Positions 8,971 through 20,720 are shown, counted from the first letter of the stretch. The stretch: 64,000 nt of DNA from Mycolicibacterium goodii (GCF_001187505.1 NZ_CP012150.1:1178001-1242000); one strand, 5' to 3'. Made by a program: numbers and translations. The notes: a model not told the origin generated them from the letters alone.

Positions 8971-10676
8971 GCGGTCCGGTGAACGCACATCCGTTGGGGC
9001 CGGACCAGCGCGCCGAGGCGCTCGGCCGGTTGGGCAGCGACGAGTTCGACGTGCTCGTCGTCGGGGGCGGTGTGGTGGGCGCGGGTGCGGCCCTCGACGC
9101 CGCCACCCGCGGTCTGCGGGTCGGCCTGGTCGAGGCACGCGACTACGCCTCGGGCACGTCGAGCCGGTCGAGCAAGCTGTTCCACGGCGGGCTGCGCTAC
9201 CTCGAGCAGTTCAACTTCTCGCTGGTCTTCGAGGCGCTGCGGGAGCGATCTCTGGTGCTCAACACGCTGTGTCCCCATCTGGCGCGCCCGGTGCCGTTCA
9301 TCTATCCACTGCGGACGCGGTTCGACCGCGCCTACGCGGGTTTGGGGATCGGCGTCTACGACGCCATGGGTGCCGGACGCGGCGTGCCCGGACACCACGA
9401 GCATCTGGGCCGCGGGCGGACCCTGGAGTCGTTCCCGTCGGGCAGTTCGGCGATCCGTGGCGCGATCCGCTTCTACGAGGGGCAGGTCGACGACGCCCGG
9501 CACACCTTGACGTTGGTCCGCACGGCCGCGCACTTCGGGGCGTCGTGCGCGAACAGCACCCGGGTGACGGGGTTCTTGCGCGACGGCGACCGTGTCGTCG
9601 GCGCCCGGGTTCGCGACCTGGAGGGCGGAGCCGAATTCGACGTCCGCGCACGGCAGGTCATCAACGCGACCGGGGTGTGGACGGATGAGACGCAGGGCAT
9701 GGCCGGTGGTCGGGGCCAGTTCCGGGTGCGGGCCTCCAAGGGTGTGCATCTGGTGGTGCCGCGCGATCGGATCAATTCGTCGACCGGCATCATCACCCGC
9801 ACCGAGAAGAGCCTGCTGTTCGTGATCCCGTGGGGCAGCCACTGGATCGTCGGCACCACCGACACCGACTGGTCACTGGATCTGGCGCATCCGGCCGCCA
9901 GCCGCGCCGACATCGAGTACCTGCTCGGGCACGTCAACACGCTGCTCGCCGATCCGCTCACCGAGGACGACGTCGTCGGTGTGTACGCCGGTCTGCGCCC
10001 GCTGCTGGCCGGCGAGTCGGACTCGACCAGCAAGCTGTCCCGCGAGCACGCGGTCGCCGGCCCGGTTGCGGGTCTCACGGTCATCGCCGGCGGCAAGTAC
10101 ACCACCTACCGTGTGATGGCCAAGGACGCAGTCGATCTCGCGGTGGCCGGGCTCGGCCGTCCGGTGCCTGCGTCGTGCACCGAACGGGTGCCCCTGCTCG
10201 GTGCCGACGGGTATCCGGCCGTCTGGAACGCGCGCCGCCGCACCGCCGAGGACACCGGGTTGGACGTCGCGACCATCGAGCATCTGCTGGGCCGCTACGG
10301 GACGTTGACCGGCGAGTTGCTCGACATCGTCACGCAGCGCCCCGAACTCGGCGCGCCGCTGTCGGGTGCGCCCGAGTATCTCCAGGTCGAGGCGTACTAC
10401 GCGGCCACCCATGAAGGGGCCCGGCACCTGGAGGATGTGCTGACCCGGCGGACGCGGATCTCGATCGAGGTGCCCGACCGCGGCACGGTCGCCGCGCGTG
10501 AGGTCGCCGGCCTGATCGCACCGGTGCTCGGGTGGAGTCGGGACGACATCGCCAGGGAGATCGAGCATTACGATGCGCGGGTGGCCGCGGAGCGGGAGTC
10601 CCAACACCAGCTCGACGACGACACCGCCGACGCCGCTCGCCTCGGCGCGCCGGACGTGCGGGTCGGTATCGGGTGA
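8967..10676 (+). CDS. glpD: FAD-dependent glycerol-3-phosphate dehydrogenase
   Basis: A 569-residue GlpD protein. The FAD-binding dinucleotide fold [21 protein letters not shown] lies near residues 18-38, followed by [18 protein letters not shown], the family's second signature. The C-terminal GlpD helical domain carries an acidic tail. It oxidises glycerol 3-phosphate to dihydroxyacetone phosphate at the membrane and passes electrons to menaquinone. Its GTG start overlaps the glpK stop by 4 bp. The gene completes a linear glycerol to DHAP pathway. It ends 18 bp from the convergent SRPBCC gene. Confidence 0.94.
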   Translation: MSGPVNAHPLGPDQRAEALGRLGSDEFDVLVVGGGVVGAGAALDAATRGLRVGLVEARDYASGTSSRSSKLFHGGLRYLEQFNFSLVFEALRERSLVLNTLCPHLARPVPFIYPLRTRFDRAYAGLGIGVYDAMGAGRGVPGHHEHLGRGRTLESFPSGSSAIRGAIRFYEGQVDDARHTLTLVRTAAHFGASCANSTRVTGFLRDGDRVVGARVRDLEGGAEFDVRARQVINATGVWTDETQGMAGGRGQFRVRASKGVHLVVPRDRINSSTGIITRTEKSLLFVIPWGSHWIVGTTDTDWSLDLAHPAASRADIEYLLGHVNTLLADPLTEDDVVGVYAGLRPLLAGESDSTSKLSREHAVAGPVAGLTVIAGGKYTTYRVMAKDAVDLAVAGLGRPVPASCTERVPLLGADGYPAVWNARRRTAEDTGLDVATIEHLLGRYGTLTGELLDIVTQRPELGAPLSGAPEYLQVEAYYAATHEGARHLEDVLTRRTRISIEVPDRGTVAAREVAGLIAPVLGWSRDDIAREIEHYDARVAAERESQHQLDDDTADAARLGAPDVRVGIG

Positions 10677-10694
10677 CCGGCGGTCGAGCCCCGA

Positions 10695-11180
10695 TCAGCC
10701 CGTGATCAGGTCGTCGATCTGGTTGATCGCCGACGACGCGCCCTCGACGACGCCCATGTCGAGCACCTGCTGCAGCGCCTCGGCGGACGCGTAGGTGCTC
10801 ACATAGGTCGCGCGGGTGCCGCCGTTGTGCTCGGTGAAGGTGAAGACGTTCGTCGACACCGGCAGGTCGGGATTCGGGTTGAAGTCCTCGTCGGCGAACC
10901 CGTCGAGGAACGAAAAGCTGTGCGGCTCATCGACGCCGGTGATCTCCCAGTAGCCGGCGTACTTCTCGCCCTCCGGGCCGGTCATGAAGTAGGTGACGCG
11001 GGCGCCGACACGGAGATCGTGGTCGACCACGGTGGCCGGGTGGCTCGGCGGGCCCCAGATCTTCTCCAGTTGGCGCGGATCGGCATAGACCTGCCAGATG
11101 CGGGCCACCGGTGCCGCGAAGTCGGCGGTGATGGTCAGGGTGAGTGCGTCGAGGTCGTGCTGGACATCGGTGACGGGCAT
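10695..11180 (-). CDS. SRPBCC/AHSA1-domain protein
   Basis: A 161-residue single-domain START-like protein of the AHSA1 type: FAAPVARIWQVYADPRQLEKIWGPP at the start, GARVTYFMTGPEGEKYAGYWEITGV in the middle, and the C-terminal helix ending near INQIDDLI. Such proteins form a hydrophobic cavity, and many are encoded directly after an ArsR regulator, as here (start 1 bp after the regulator's stop). The ligand is unknown. Confidence 0.82.
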   Translation of the reverse strand: MPVTDVQHDLDALTLTITADFAAPVARIWQVYADPRQLEKIWGPPSHPATVVDHDLRVGARVTYFMTGPEGEKYAGYWEITGVDEPHSFSFLDGFADEDFNPNPDLPVSTNVFTFTEHNGGTRATYVSTYASAEALQQVLDMGVVEGASSAINQIDDLITG

Positions 11181-11181
11181 G

Positions 11182-11520
11182 TCAGTTCTCCTTGGGGTCG
11201 GATGCGATGAGTTCGTCGATACGCGCGATGCGGCCGCGCCAGATCTGTTCCAGCTCGGCGAGCAGCTGCCCTACCGACCGCACTGCCGCCACGTCGCCGC
11301 TGGCGAGCTGCTCGCGACCGCGGCGGCGTTTGGTCAGCAGGCCGGCTTTCTCCAGTACCGCAACGTGTTTCTGTACCGCTGCGAAGCTCACGTCGTACTT
11401 GGAGGCAAGCGCGGAGACCGATTGCTCTCCGGCCAGCACGCGGCGCATGATGTCGCGCCGTGTGCGGTCGGCGAGCGCGTGGAAGAGCGCGTCGGCTCGG
11501 TCCTCGTCGAGCGTGGTCAC
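11182..11520 (-). CDS. ArsR-family transcriptional regulator
   Basis: A 112-residue winged-helix repressor (LFHALADRTRRDIMRRVL, VSALASKYDVSFAAVQKHVAVLEKAGLL). No metal-binding CxC motif is visible, so it is probably not a metal sensor. It is the subgroup paired with AHSA1/SRPBCC proteins. The GTG at 11520 was chosen because the only start further upstream is a TTG lying inside the palindromic operator. It is in an operon with the SRPBCC gene and likely autoregulated. Confidence 0.83.
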   Translation of the reverse strand: MTTLDEDRADALFHALADRTRRDIMRRVLAGEQSVSALASKYDVSFAAVQKHVAVLEKAGLLTKRRRGREQLASGDVAAVRSVGQLLAELEQIWRGRIARIDELIASDPKEN

Positions 11521-11530
11521 CCCTATAACG

Positions 11531-11548
11531 TACAACCAAATGGTTGTA
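11531..11548. promoter_or_regulatory. Palindromic operator upstream of arsR-type gene
   Basis: TACAACCA-AA-TGGTTGTA is an inverted repeat with perfect 8-bp arms and a 2-bp centre, placed 10 bp before the regulator's start. The position and symmetry are those of an autoregulatory ArsR operator. Confidence 0.65.
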
Positions 11549-11576
11549 GGTTGTCAAGCCCCAGTTGCCCGCCGTC

Positions 11577-11906
11577 TCAGCGCAGGCTCGATGCCAGGAT
11601 CGCGATGGCGGACATCGCGCTGACTGAGCACGCCCCCGCGAACATGCAGAGAGCGGCGCCACCCGGCAGCGCCCGGCCCACCCTCAGCGCGGCCTCCACC
11701 ACCCGCGAGCGCCGGATGCAAACGACGGACACGATGACGATGCAGCTCAGCGCTACTGCCACGTAGAAGATCGCCGACGCGCCCGTGACGCGAGTCAACC
11801 CTCGCAGACAAACCAACGACGCCACCACCAGCGACATCACGGAACGTCGCCAGGCCAAGCGTGTGCGTTCGGCCTGTAAGCCGGAATCGATCAGATAGTT
11901 CCTCAC
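11577..11906 (-). CDS. DUF202 small membrane protein (second pair)
   Basis: A 109-residue protein starting at the GTG that overlaps the preceding stop (GTGA). It has the short DUF202 motif LQAERTRLAWRRSVMSLVVASLV, then two more hydrophobic segments. It is the last gene of the six-gene operon running from 18006. The equivalent gene at the left end of the window is the one at 13-351. Function unknown. Confidence 0.75.
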   Translation of the reverse strand: MRNYLIDSGLQAERTRLAWRRSVMSLVVASLVCLRGLTRVTGASAIFYVAVALSCIVIVSVVCIRRSRVVEAALRVGRALPGGAALCMFAGACSVSAMSAIAILASSLR

Positions 11907-12291
11907 CCCAGGACCAAACCCACCGCCATGAGTGACGCGACCACCACCAGGACCAAGGCGAGCGGCAGCGCGGCGAGCGGCGCGGGCAAGGGCTTCCGCT
12001 CGCGCAGCGCCCGCTCTGTGGACGCCCATGCGGTCCAAGCCATGAGGGGTAGGACCATCGCCACGACAATCGAGGACACCGACGCTGCCAGTCTGAACTG
12101 ACCCTGTATCGGCAGATCGAAGGCCTCCAGCGCCACCCCGCCTGCCAACAGTGCGAGAGACGTGCGTAACCAGGCCAACAATGTCCGCTCGTTCGCGAGG
12201 GTGAAGCGTGGATCGGGCTCGTCACCTCTGCCGTAGACCGATTCGGGAAATCGTCTACGCACGCCGGCTGCCGGTTGGCCGTCGGAACAAC

Positions 12292-12295
<4 letters not shown>
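11903..12295 (-). CDS. YidH-family DUF202 membrane protein (second pair)
   Basis: A 130-residue protein with the YidH motif RFTLANERTLLAWLRTSLALLAGGVALEAF, closely resembling residues 19-45 of the gene at 353-736. It has three predicted membrane segments. The GTG start overlaps the aspartase stop by 4 bp, so it is translated with the amino-acid operon. Why a DUF202 pair is joined to amino-acid enzymes is not evident. Transport support or membrane-stress functions are guesses. Confidence 0.77.
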
Positions 12296-13757
<1,462 letters not shown>

Positions 13758-13761
<4 letters not shown>

Positions 13762-15335
13762 GCCATCACCTCCGCAGCGTGTGCGGACCTGATGCGCTGC
13801 TTGGCCGTTCGCACACCACACCCGTAGGCGACCAGTGCGATGACCGCAACGAGCAATGATCCGAACGGTTCGGTCACCAGTTCGCGTCCGCCGTAGGATC
13901 CGAAACAGCCGACCACCGCGACGCCGACGATCATCGACGCGAACCACAGCCCCTCGCGCATTTCGGTCCACGCGAGCCGCAATCGACCCCGCTGGCTGAT
14001 CAGCAGGTAGGTCACCAGGAGCGCGGCGAGGATGATGACCCCGTCCCGGCTCTTCTGCCAGCCCGCCCAGTAGATCAACAAGGCGGAGAAGGTGAAACAC
14101 AGTGCGCCGAGTATGCGTGCATGCCGCAACCACGGTCGGGTATGGGGACGGCCGGGATGCATGTCTATGGTTCCGGCCGCGATGGAGGCGCCGGCGTAGA
14201 CGATCGCGAGGAAATATCCGGCGATGGAGGCGAGTTGATGCCACGACTGGAATACCAGCAGGAAGATCGTGGAGATCGCGAAATTCAACAGGAGCGCACG
14301 ACGCGGAATTCCGGAAGCGGCATGAACGAGGCCGATGGGTTTCGGCAGCATGCGCTCCTGCCCGAGCCCGTAGGTCACCCGACTTTTCCACCCGGTGCTC
14401 GTGAACAGCGTGCCGCCCGGCGCCGCCGCCGAGTCGATGAGTACCAGGGTGCTCAACCAGTGCAGGTTCAAGAACATCGCGATCTGGGCGAACGGCGAGT
14501 TCAGATCTACACCGCTCCACCCGGTTTCAGCGAGCAGGTCAGACGGTAGTCCGACGATATAGGCGATCTGGAGACCGACGTAGGACACCAGGACCGCTCC
14601 GACCGCCAGCATGGTGCCCAACGGAACGTCTCTGCGCGGGTTCCGAGCCTCGCCGGACATCACCGCCGGTGTCATGACACCCGCAAAGGAGAACAGCAGA
14701 CCCGCGCTCGTCACCGCGGTGAGAGCGGCGCCCAGACCGTTCGGCGCCGGTCCACCCCCGACTTCGAGGTTGGCGGAATCGAATCCACTCGCGATGAACA
14801 TCACGATGATGACCACGGGAACGAGGATCTTGAAGATCACCAAGACGTTGTTCAGTCGCGCGAGGGTGACCACGCCCAGAAAGTTCAGCGCCACACAGAC
14901 CGCCATCATGGCGATGGCGACGCCGATGCCGAAGGGCGTCAGTCGTCCGTGGTCGAACACCCCGTGCAGCCACTGGGACGCGTACTGCAGTATCGCCGTG
15001 GCCTCACCCGGTGTGGCCACCGAGATCTGGATGAACGCGGCCCATCCGACGATCGCCCCCACGAATTGCCCCGAGGTCAGCCGCGGCCACCGAACGTTGC
15101 CGCCTGCCAGCGGCCACGCCACCGCCAGATGTGAGTAGACCAGACCGACCATGATCGTCGCGAATCCGGCGATCAGCCAGGACACGACGGCCAATGGGCC
15201 CGCGATCTGGGCCGCATAGTGGGATGCCAACAACCAGCCGGAACCCATCATCGTGGTGAATCCCATGGCGGCCAGCGAAGGCCAGCCCAGTTTGGTTTTC
15301 AGCAGCTCGTCGCTGTGATCGAGGGGTGACGTCAT
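13758..15335 (-). CDS. APC-superfamily amino acid permease
   Basis: A 525-residue integral membrane protein with about twelve to fourteen hydrophobic segments. The first helix carries the APC unwound segment GFTTMMGSGWLLAS, and SGEARNPRRDVPLGTM after helix 6 is typical of amino acid-polyamine-organocation transporters. It presumably imports the substrate of the flanking enzymes. The start overlaps the aldehyde dehydrogenase stop (ATGA) and the stop overlaps the aspartase start. The substrate is not readable from sequence. Confidence 0.86.
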
Positions 15336-16834
15336 GACCGCGTCGCCGATTCCCGCGGCACCGAATGCTGTTGTTGTTGCAGCACTGTCTGGATGGATGA
15401 CAACTCTCTGACCGCGAATGCCGGGCCCTCCCGATTCAGGCCGGCTGTTCCGTCACCGCCGAACGGCATCCCGTCGAACCGCACGTCGGCGTCGTTGATC
15501 ACCACACTGGGCTGACGCAGGGTGGCCACGGCCGATTCGGCTGTGTGCACGTTCGAGGTGAACACCGACGCCTGCAGACCTCCCGAGTGGGCGACGGCGC
15601 GCAACCCGGCGGCGACGTCGGTGACGGACCGCACCGCGGTGACGGGCCCGAAGACTTCCTCGGTCCAGAGTCGAGCATCCTGACGAACATCCCGCAACAG
15701 CAGCGGTTGACGGTGCAGCGGTGTGACGGTCGGTGATCCGCCCGTCACGGGACGGGCACCCTTGTGCAGGGCATCGGCAACGAACGCGTCGACGCGCTGC
15801 GCGGCGGTCGAGTCGATCAACGGTCCGCAGGCCGACGCCGCGTCGAACTTGTGTCCCGCGCTCCTCGCATCGAACCGATGCTGCAGTCGGCGGACGAACG
15901 CCTCGTAGACCGCGTCCTCGACCGCGATGACCTGCGGGTGCAGGCAGTTCTGTCCGGCCGCCGAAAAGGCTCCTGCGGCAAGCTTCTCGGCGGCGAGGTC
16001 GAGGTCGGCGTCACGGCCGACGACCGCCGGGCACACACCGCCGAGTTCCAGGATGAGTTTCCGTGTGCCGATACTCTGCTCCACCGCGCGGGCCAAACGT
16101 CCCCCGCCCGTTGCCGTGACAGCTCGGACTCGGCTGTCTCCCAACAGTGTCGGCACGATCTCACCGCCGTCACCGAGGAGAACCTGCAGTGTCGACACCG
16201 GTGTGCCCGCTCGCCAGAAGGCACGGCACAACAGCAGAGCTGACAGTGGAGTTCGCTGGTCGGCGTAGAGCACGACGCTGTTACCGGCCGCCATCGCCGG
16301 CCCGAGTTTGTGTGCGACGAGGTTGAGCGGATCGTTGTACGGTGTCAGCGCCGCGGTCACGCCGATGGGTCCGTACCGGTAATAACCGTGGTGGGCGGTC
16401 AGCCGCGCCGTCGAGCCGAGCGGCAGCAGGGCGCCGGTCAGCGCGTGCGCAGCCATCGCGCTCAATCTGAGAGTTTGTATGCACCTGCCCACTTCGGCGC
16501 GGGCCTCGGCGTAGGTCTTCACGCCCTCCGACGCCAGCGCGTGCGCGAAGGTGGTGGCCTCGTCAGAAACCGTCTGTGCGACCGCGTCCAGGATGCGGAT
16601 GCGTTCGTGCAGGGGCAGCGCGGTGTCACGCATATCGTGCTCGGCCCGGGCCACCGCCGCGGCCACCGCGTCCGATCGCTGACTCGGCAGGACTGCGATG
16701 ACGCTGCCGTCGTCGGGGTCGACGACATCGAATGCGCCGTCGGCGTCGAGATCGGCACGGCGCAACGCATCCTCGACCGCGTCCACCAGGGCCATGCCGA
16801 GCTTGCCGGTTTGGGCTGGGCTTGCGACGTTCAT
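15332..16834 (-). CDS. NAD(P)-dependent aldehyde dehydrogenase
   Basis: A 500-residue ALDH. Cofactor and active-site motifs are complete: TPYNDPLNLVAHKLGPAMAAGNSVV, the catalytic-base block LELGGVCPAVV, the nucleophile block GQNCLHPQ, EEVFGPV and the C-terminal MPFGGDGTAGLNREG. It belongs to the broad group of semialdehyde and lactaldehyde-type dehydrogenases. Next to an aspartase, an attractive but unproven idea is that it yields a dicarboxylic amino acid or its keto analogue. It is in an operon with 4-bp overlaps on both sides. The ATG at 16834 gives the usual length. Confidence 0.87.
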   Translation of the reverse strand: MNVASPAQTGKLGMALVDAVEDALRRADLDADGAFDVVDPDDGSVIAVLPSQRSDAVAAAVARAEHDMRDTALPLHERIRILDAVAQTVSDEATTFAHALASEGVKTYAEARAEVGRCIQTLRLSAMAAHALTGALLPLGSTARLTAHHGYYRYGPIGVTAALTPYNDPLNLVAHKLGPAMAAGNSVVLYADQRTPLSALLLCRAFWRAGTPVSTLQVLLGDGGEIVPTLLGDSRVRAVTATGGGRLARAVEQSIGTRKLILELGGVCPAVVGRDADLDLAAEKLAAGAFSAAGQNCLHPQVIAVEDAVYEAFVRRLQHRFDARSAGHKFDAASACGPLIDSTAAQRVDAFVADALHKGARPVTGGSPTVTPLHRQPLLLRDVRQDARLWTEEVFGPVTAVRSVTDVAAGLRAVAHSGGLQASVFTSNVHTAESAVATLRQPSVVINDADVRFDGMPFGGDGTAGLNREGPAFAVRELSSIQTVLQQQQHSVPRESATRS

Positions 16835-18006
16835 TTGGCTGCGCCGATCGAGTCCAGTGTCGCGACGACGTCCTCGACGACATCGTCGGCATCCTCGATG
16901 CCCACCGAGAAGCGGATGAGGCCGGGGTCCACTCCGGCGGCCTCGAGTTCGTCGGTCGTCATCGCTGCGCCCCACATCGCCGCCGGGTGGATGACCAGTG
17001 AGCCGATATGGCCGAGGCTGGATGCGTGCCGCGCGTACTTCAGGTTCGTGACGAACTTGGTCGCGGCGTCGTAGCCGCCTCGTAGGGTGAACGACAGCAT
17101 CCCCCCGAATCCCTTCATCTGCCGGGCCGCGATCTCGTGGCCGGGGTGACTCACCAAACCGGGGTAGTTGACCTGCGCCACTTCGGGGTGCTCTGCCAAC
17201 GCTGTGGCCAACGTCATCCCGTTGCGGTTGTGGCGTTCCACCCGCACCGACAGCGTGCGGATGCCACGCAGCAGCAGCCACGCGTTGAAGGGCGCCAGAA
17301 TTCCGCCGGTCACCTCATGGGTGTGCCAGATCCTCTCCACCAGTTCCTGGCTTGCGGTGATCGACCCCGCGAGCAGGTCGGAGTGTCCCCCGAAATACTT
17401 GGTGCAGCTGTGCCAGGTGATGTCGCTGCCAAGGCTCAGCGGGCGTTGGTTCAGCGGTGTGGCGAACGTGTTGTCGGTCGCGACGAGGGCACCGGTCCGG
17501 TGGGCGATGTCGGCGACCGCCTGGATGTCGGTGATCTCCAAGAGCGGATTGCTCGGTGTCTCAAGCAGTACCAGCCGGGTGTTGTCGCGCATCGCGTGCT
17601 CGAATGCCTCGGTCGATGTCTGGTCGACGAAGGTGCACTCGACGCCGAGCCGCGGCAAGACGTTGTGGCACATGTTGCTCACGCCCGCGTAGATGCTGTT
17701 CTGCAGTACAACGTGATCGCCCGCCTTGACCAGCGCCAGCACCAGGGTGCTCACCGCGGACATTCCCGATGCCGTCATCAGGGTCCGCTCGCCACCTTCC
17801 AGACGGGAGATGATCGACGCGATTTGCTCGTGGTTCGGGTTCCCCTTGCGGTTGTACATGTACGGGTACAACGGCTGGGTCGCCACCTCGGCGAGTGTCT
17901 CGTGGCTGGGCAACTCCCAGTTGGAACCTTGCGCTATCGACGGTGTCACCGCCGCGTCCCAGTGCAGGTGATCGTCGCCGTGAATGAGGGATGTAGTGAT
18001 GTCCAC
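16831..18006 (-). CDS. PLP-dependent Cys/Met-metabolism enzyme (cystathionine gamma-synthase/lyase family)
   Basis: A 391-residue fold-type I PLP enzyme of the Cys_Met_Meta_PP family. It has YxRxGNPN-like YMYNRKGNPNHEQI, the ring-stacking IYAGVS tyrosine, ATDNTFATPLNQRPLSLGSD with the pyridine-binding aspartate, and HSCTKYFGGHSD with the Schiff-base lysine. The cysteine typical of methionine gamma-lyases after that tyrosine is replaced (YAGV), which argues for a cystathionine-type enzyme or a new specificity. The GTG at 18006 is preferred; an upstream GTG at 18036 would place the start inside the repeated operator. It is the first gene of the six-gene operon and divergent from the MocR regulator. 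Confidence 0.85.
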   Translation of the reverse strand: MDITTSLIHGDDHLHWDAAVTPSIAQGSNWELPSHETLAEVATQPLYPYMYNRKGNPNHEQIASIISRLEGGERTLMTASGMSAVSTLVLALVKAGDHVVLQNSIYAGVSNMCHNVLPRLGVECTFVDQTSTEAFEHAMRDNTRLVLLETPSNPLLEITDIQAVADIAHRTGALVATDNTFATPLNQRPLSLGSDITWHSCTKYFGGHSDLLAGSITASQELVERIWHTHEVTGGILAPFNAWLLLRGIRTLSVRVERHNRNGMTLATALAEHPEVAQVNYPGLVSHPGHEIAARQMKGFGGMLSFTLRGGYDAATKFVTNLKYARHASSLGHIGSLVIHPAAMWGAAMTTDELEAAGVDPGLIRFSVGIEDADDVVEDVVATLDSIGAAK

Positions 18007-18024
18007 GCAGCGACGGTAAGAGAC

Positions 18025-18084
18025 ACTGGCCTGCACTGGTAAGAGGTCAACTGGCCCGATCTGGTATGTTTTTTCCGTGACTGG
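18025..18084. promoter_or_regulatory. MocR-type direct-repeat operator
   Basis: Five copies of (A/T)CTGG start at 18025, 18035, 18050, 18060 and 18080, all on the same strand. The first four form two units, ACTGGCCTGCACTGGTA and ACTGGCCCGATCTGGTA, identical at 14 of 17 positions and 25 bp apart. Directly repeated half-sites in helical phase are what MocR/GabR/PdxR dimers bind. The cluster lies between the divergent starts at 18006 and 18077 and runs into the regulator's own first codons. Confidence 0.68.
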
Positions 18085-19543
18085 CCACCAGGACGTTGCG
18101 CCTTTTGACTCCCTGGCCTGGTTCGTGCGCGCTCTTGGACCGTGGCAGAACAGGCCAGGTCCGCTGTATCAACGGGTGGCGGACGCATTGAGTGAGGCGA
18201 TTCTCAGTGGGCGGCTGAGCCCGGGTGACCGACTTCCGTCGCACCGTGAACTGGCGTCCGAACTCGGATTGAGCCGCAGCACCGCGGTGCGTGTCTACGA
18301 GGAGATGCGGGCGAACGGTCTGCTCGAATCGCATCCGCGGTCCGGCAACTTCGTCAGCCTCAGCACGGGTGTCGCCACACCGAGTGGCGGATCGTGGATG
18401 CCCAGTCCAGTCGGTCTGGCGAATCCGATCGACCTTTCGAAGGCGACGACAAGAGCCGATGACGCCATCATCGAGGTGATCCGACGGTCCGTCGATGACA
18501 TCGGCACGGTGCTGACCCGCGACGGATACGACGTCCTCGGAACCTCGGAGCTTCGCCACGCCGTGGCCGAGTCGTATGAGCGTCGCGGGGTGGCAACATC
18601 TTTCGACCAGATTCTGATCACCACCGGAGCTCAGCAAGGCATCGACCTCATTGCCCGGCTCCTGGTGCGTGCCAACGACGTCGTGCTGGTCGAATCGCCC
18701 ACCTACGCCGGCCTCGTGGACCGTATGCGGCACGCCCAGGCCGAGCTGATCGGGCTTGATGTCAGCGAAGGACCATGGGATGTCGAGCGATTCGCGCACA
18801 ACCTCCGCCGCACAGGTGCGAAGTTGGCGTTCTTGACCCCCGATTTCCAGAACCCGACCGGCCGTTTGATGGATGCTCAGATGCGCCGCGACTTCGCGAT
18901 GGCCGCCGACCGCGCCGGTGCCACGATCGTCGTGGACGAGACCAACGTCGAACTCGGGCTCGACGTTCCGCTTCCCACCACGCTCCCGTTCGCCGCCTAT
19001 GCACCGGACCGCGTGTCGATATCCATCGGCTCATTGAGCAAGTGCCTGTGGGCCGGACTTCGTATCGGCTGGCTTCGCTCCGATGCGAACACGATTCAGG
19101 CGCTCGCCAACCTCAAGATCACCTCGACGCTGGCGAATCCGCTGCTCGAGCAGATCGCCGCGGTGAACCTGCTGAGCCCGGAGTGGTTCGGTCCTCAGAT
19201 GGAAAGTCGTCGTGCGGTTCTTCGAGTCAAGCGGCAACGGATGGGGCGCTCACTCACCCGTATGGGCCTGGTGGCCGACGAACCGGTGGGCGGGTTGTCC
19301 TACTGGGCCAGGTTGCCGCGCGGGTCCGGTCGTTCACTCGCCCAGCTTGCGCTCTCGCGTGGGCTGCTCCTGTTGCCGGGGAGTCGTCTGTCACCGGACG
19401 GCATCCTCGACGGCTATCTGCGCCTGCCGTTCTCGCTGCCGAGCGAAGAACTGGAGGAAGCCTGCCAGACGCTGGAGTCGGTGTGGGCGGACTTCAACGG
19501 GACGTCCCGGACGCACGACTATTTCCCCGGCCCGGTCATATGA
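18077..19543 (+). CDS. MocR/PdxR-type GntR regulator with aminotransferase domain
   Basis: A 488-residue fusion. The N-terminal GntR winged helix (about residues 28-95, [32 protein letters not shown]) is joined to a class I/II aminotransferase-like domain (about 115-480) that keeps the PLP lysine ([14 protein letters not shown], Lys322) and the VVDETN aspartate. It probably senses PLP or a PLP-amino acid adduct. It is divergent from a PLP-enzyme operon and directly upstream of pdxS, the pattern expected of PdxR, the activator of PLP synthesis in actinobacteria. The GTG start at 18077 is just after the last-but-one repeat of the operator. It was left in place because the DNA-binding domain begins soon after. 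Confidence 0.87.
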   Translation: MTGHQDVAPFDSLAWFVRALGPWQNRPGPLYQRVADALSEAILSGRLSPGDRLPSHRELASELGLSRSTAVRVYEEMRANGLLESHPRSGNFVSLSTGVATPSGGSWMPSPVGLANPIDLSKATTRADDAIIEVIRRSVDDIGTVLTRDGYDVLGTSELRHAVAESYERRGVATSFDQILITTGAQQGIDLIARLLVRANDVVLVESPTYAGLVDRMRHAQAELIGLDVSEGPWDVERFAHNLRRTGAKLAFLTPDFQNPTGRLMDAQMRRDFAMAADRAGATIVVDETNVELGLDVPLPTTLPFAAYAPDRVSISIGSLSKCLWAGLRIGWLRSDANTIQALANLKITSTLANPLLEQIAAVNLLSPEWFGPQMESRRAVLRVKRQRMGRSLTRMGLVADEPVGGLSYWARLPRGSGRSLAQLALSRGLLLLPGSRLSPDGILDGYLRLPFSLPSEELEEACQTLESVWADFNGTSRTHDYFPGPVI

Positions 19544-19578
19544 GTCCAGGGCCGAAGAACAACGAAAGGACACCAGCC

Positions 19579-20523
19579 ATGTCAGAGCAGAGCGGCACGT
19601 CGGTCACGGCGGCTGTCAACGGAAATCCCACCGAGAAACCGGTCCGCCTCGGGACCGCGCGGGTGAAGCGCGGGATGGCCGAGATGCTCAAGGGTGGGGT
19701 GATCATGGACGTGGTCACCCCCGAGCAGGCGCGTATCGCCGAGGCCGCCGGCGCGGTGGCGGTGATGGCGCTGGAGCGGGTGCCCGCCGACATCCGCGCC
19801 CAGGGCGGGGTGTCGCGGATGAGTGATCCGGACATGATCTCGGGCATCATCGAGGCGGTCACCATCCCGGTGATGGCCAAGGCCCGCATCGGGCATTTCG
19901 TGGAGGCGCAGATCCTGCAGTCGTTGGGTGTGGACTACATCGACGAGTCCGAAGTGCTCACCCCGGCCGACTACACCAACCACATCGACAAGTGGAAGTT
20001 CACCGTGCCGTTCGTGTGCGGGGCGACGAATCTGGGTGAGGCGCTGCGGCGGATCACCGAGGGCGCGGCGATGATCCGGTCCAAGGGTGAGGCCGGCACC
20101 GGGGACGTGTCCAATGCGACCACGCACATGCGCAAGATCGGCGGGGAGATCCGCCGGTTGACCTCGCTGAGCGAGGACGAGTTGTATGTGGCGGCCAAGG
20201 AGCTGCAGGCGCCCTATGAGCTGGTGGTCGAGGTGGCCCGGGCCGGCAAGCTGCCGGTGACGTTGTTCACCGCCGGTGGCATCGCGACCCCGGCGGATGC
20301 GGCGATGATGATGCAGCTCGGCGCCGAGGGGGTGTTCGTCGGTTCGGGCATCTTCAAGTCCGGCAACCCCGAACAGCGCGCCGCCGCGATCGTCAAGGCC
20401 ACCACGTTCTACGACGATCCCGACGTGCTGGCCAAGGTCTCCCGCGGCCTGGGCGAGGCCATGGTCGGCATCAACGTCGAGGAGATCGCCCAGCCGCACC
20501 GGCTCGCCGAACGCGGCTGGTGA
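19579..20523 (+). CDS. pdxS: Pyridoxal 5'-phosphate synthase subunit PdxS
   Basis: A 314-residue TIM-barrel PLP synthase. Catalytic positions are present: Asp44 in GGVIMDV, Lys101 in [10 protein letters not shown] and Lys169 in [12 protein letters not shown]. It condenses ribose 5-phosphate (or ribulose 5-phosphate), glyceraldehyde 3-phosphate and ammonia into PLP. The glutaminase partner PdxT is not encoded nearby: pdxS is followed by a 197-bp gap and an unrelated hydrolase. It follows the regulator by 35 bp with a GAAAGGA site before the ATG, so the two are likely co-transcribed. It would need PdxT from elsewhere, or free ammonium, which the neighbouring aspartase would release. Confidence 0.94.
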   Translation: MSEQSGTSVTAAVNGNPTEKPVRLGTARVKRGMAEMLKGGVIMDVVTPEQARIAEAAGAVAVMALERVPADIRAQGGVSRMSDPDMISGIIEAVTIPVMAKARIGHFVEAQILQSLGVDYIDESEVLTPADYTNHIDKWKFTVPFVCGATNLGEALRRITEGAAMIRSKGEAGTGDVSNATTHMRKIGGEIRRLTSLSEDELYVAAKELQAPYELVVEVARAGKLPVTLFTAGGIATPADAAMMMQLGAEGVFVGSGIFKSGNPEQRAAAIVKATTFYDDPDVLAKVSRGLGEAMVGINVEEIAQPHRLAERGW

Positions 20524-20720
20524 CGCGGTAGCCGAGATCGGTCCGTTGGCTGACCAGGGCCGCCACGCAAACCCGATCAGACAGATCCACCGCAACGGCA
20601 CAGAACCTTCGTTACGATCCGATGCGTCAAGGCCTTTCGGATGTCCGCACCTCCAGGTGATCACCGGAATCGCGACTGACGAGAAGGCACCTACAGGCGA
20701 CGATGCAAAGGTGGCGTGCG

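Noticed and set aside
16831..18006. Calling the PLP enzyme a methionine gamma-lyase
   Set aside because: The active-site cysteine expected after the PLP-stacking tyrosine is not present. Only the family level is supported.
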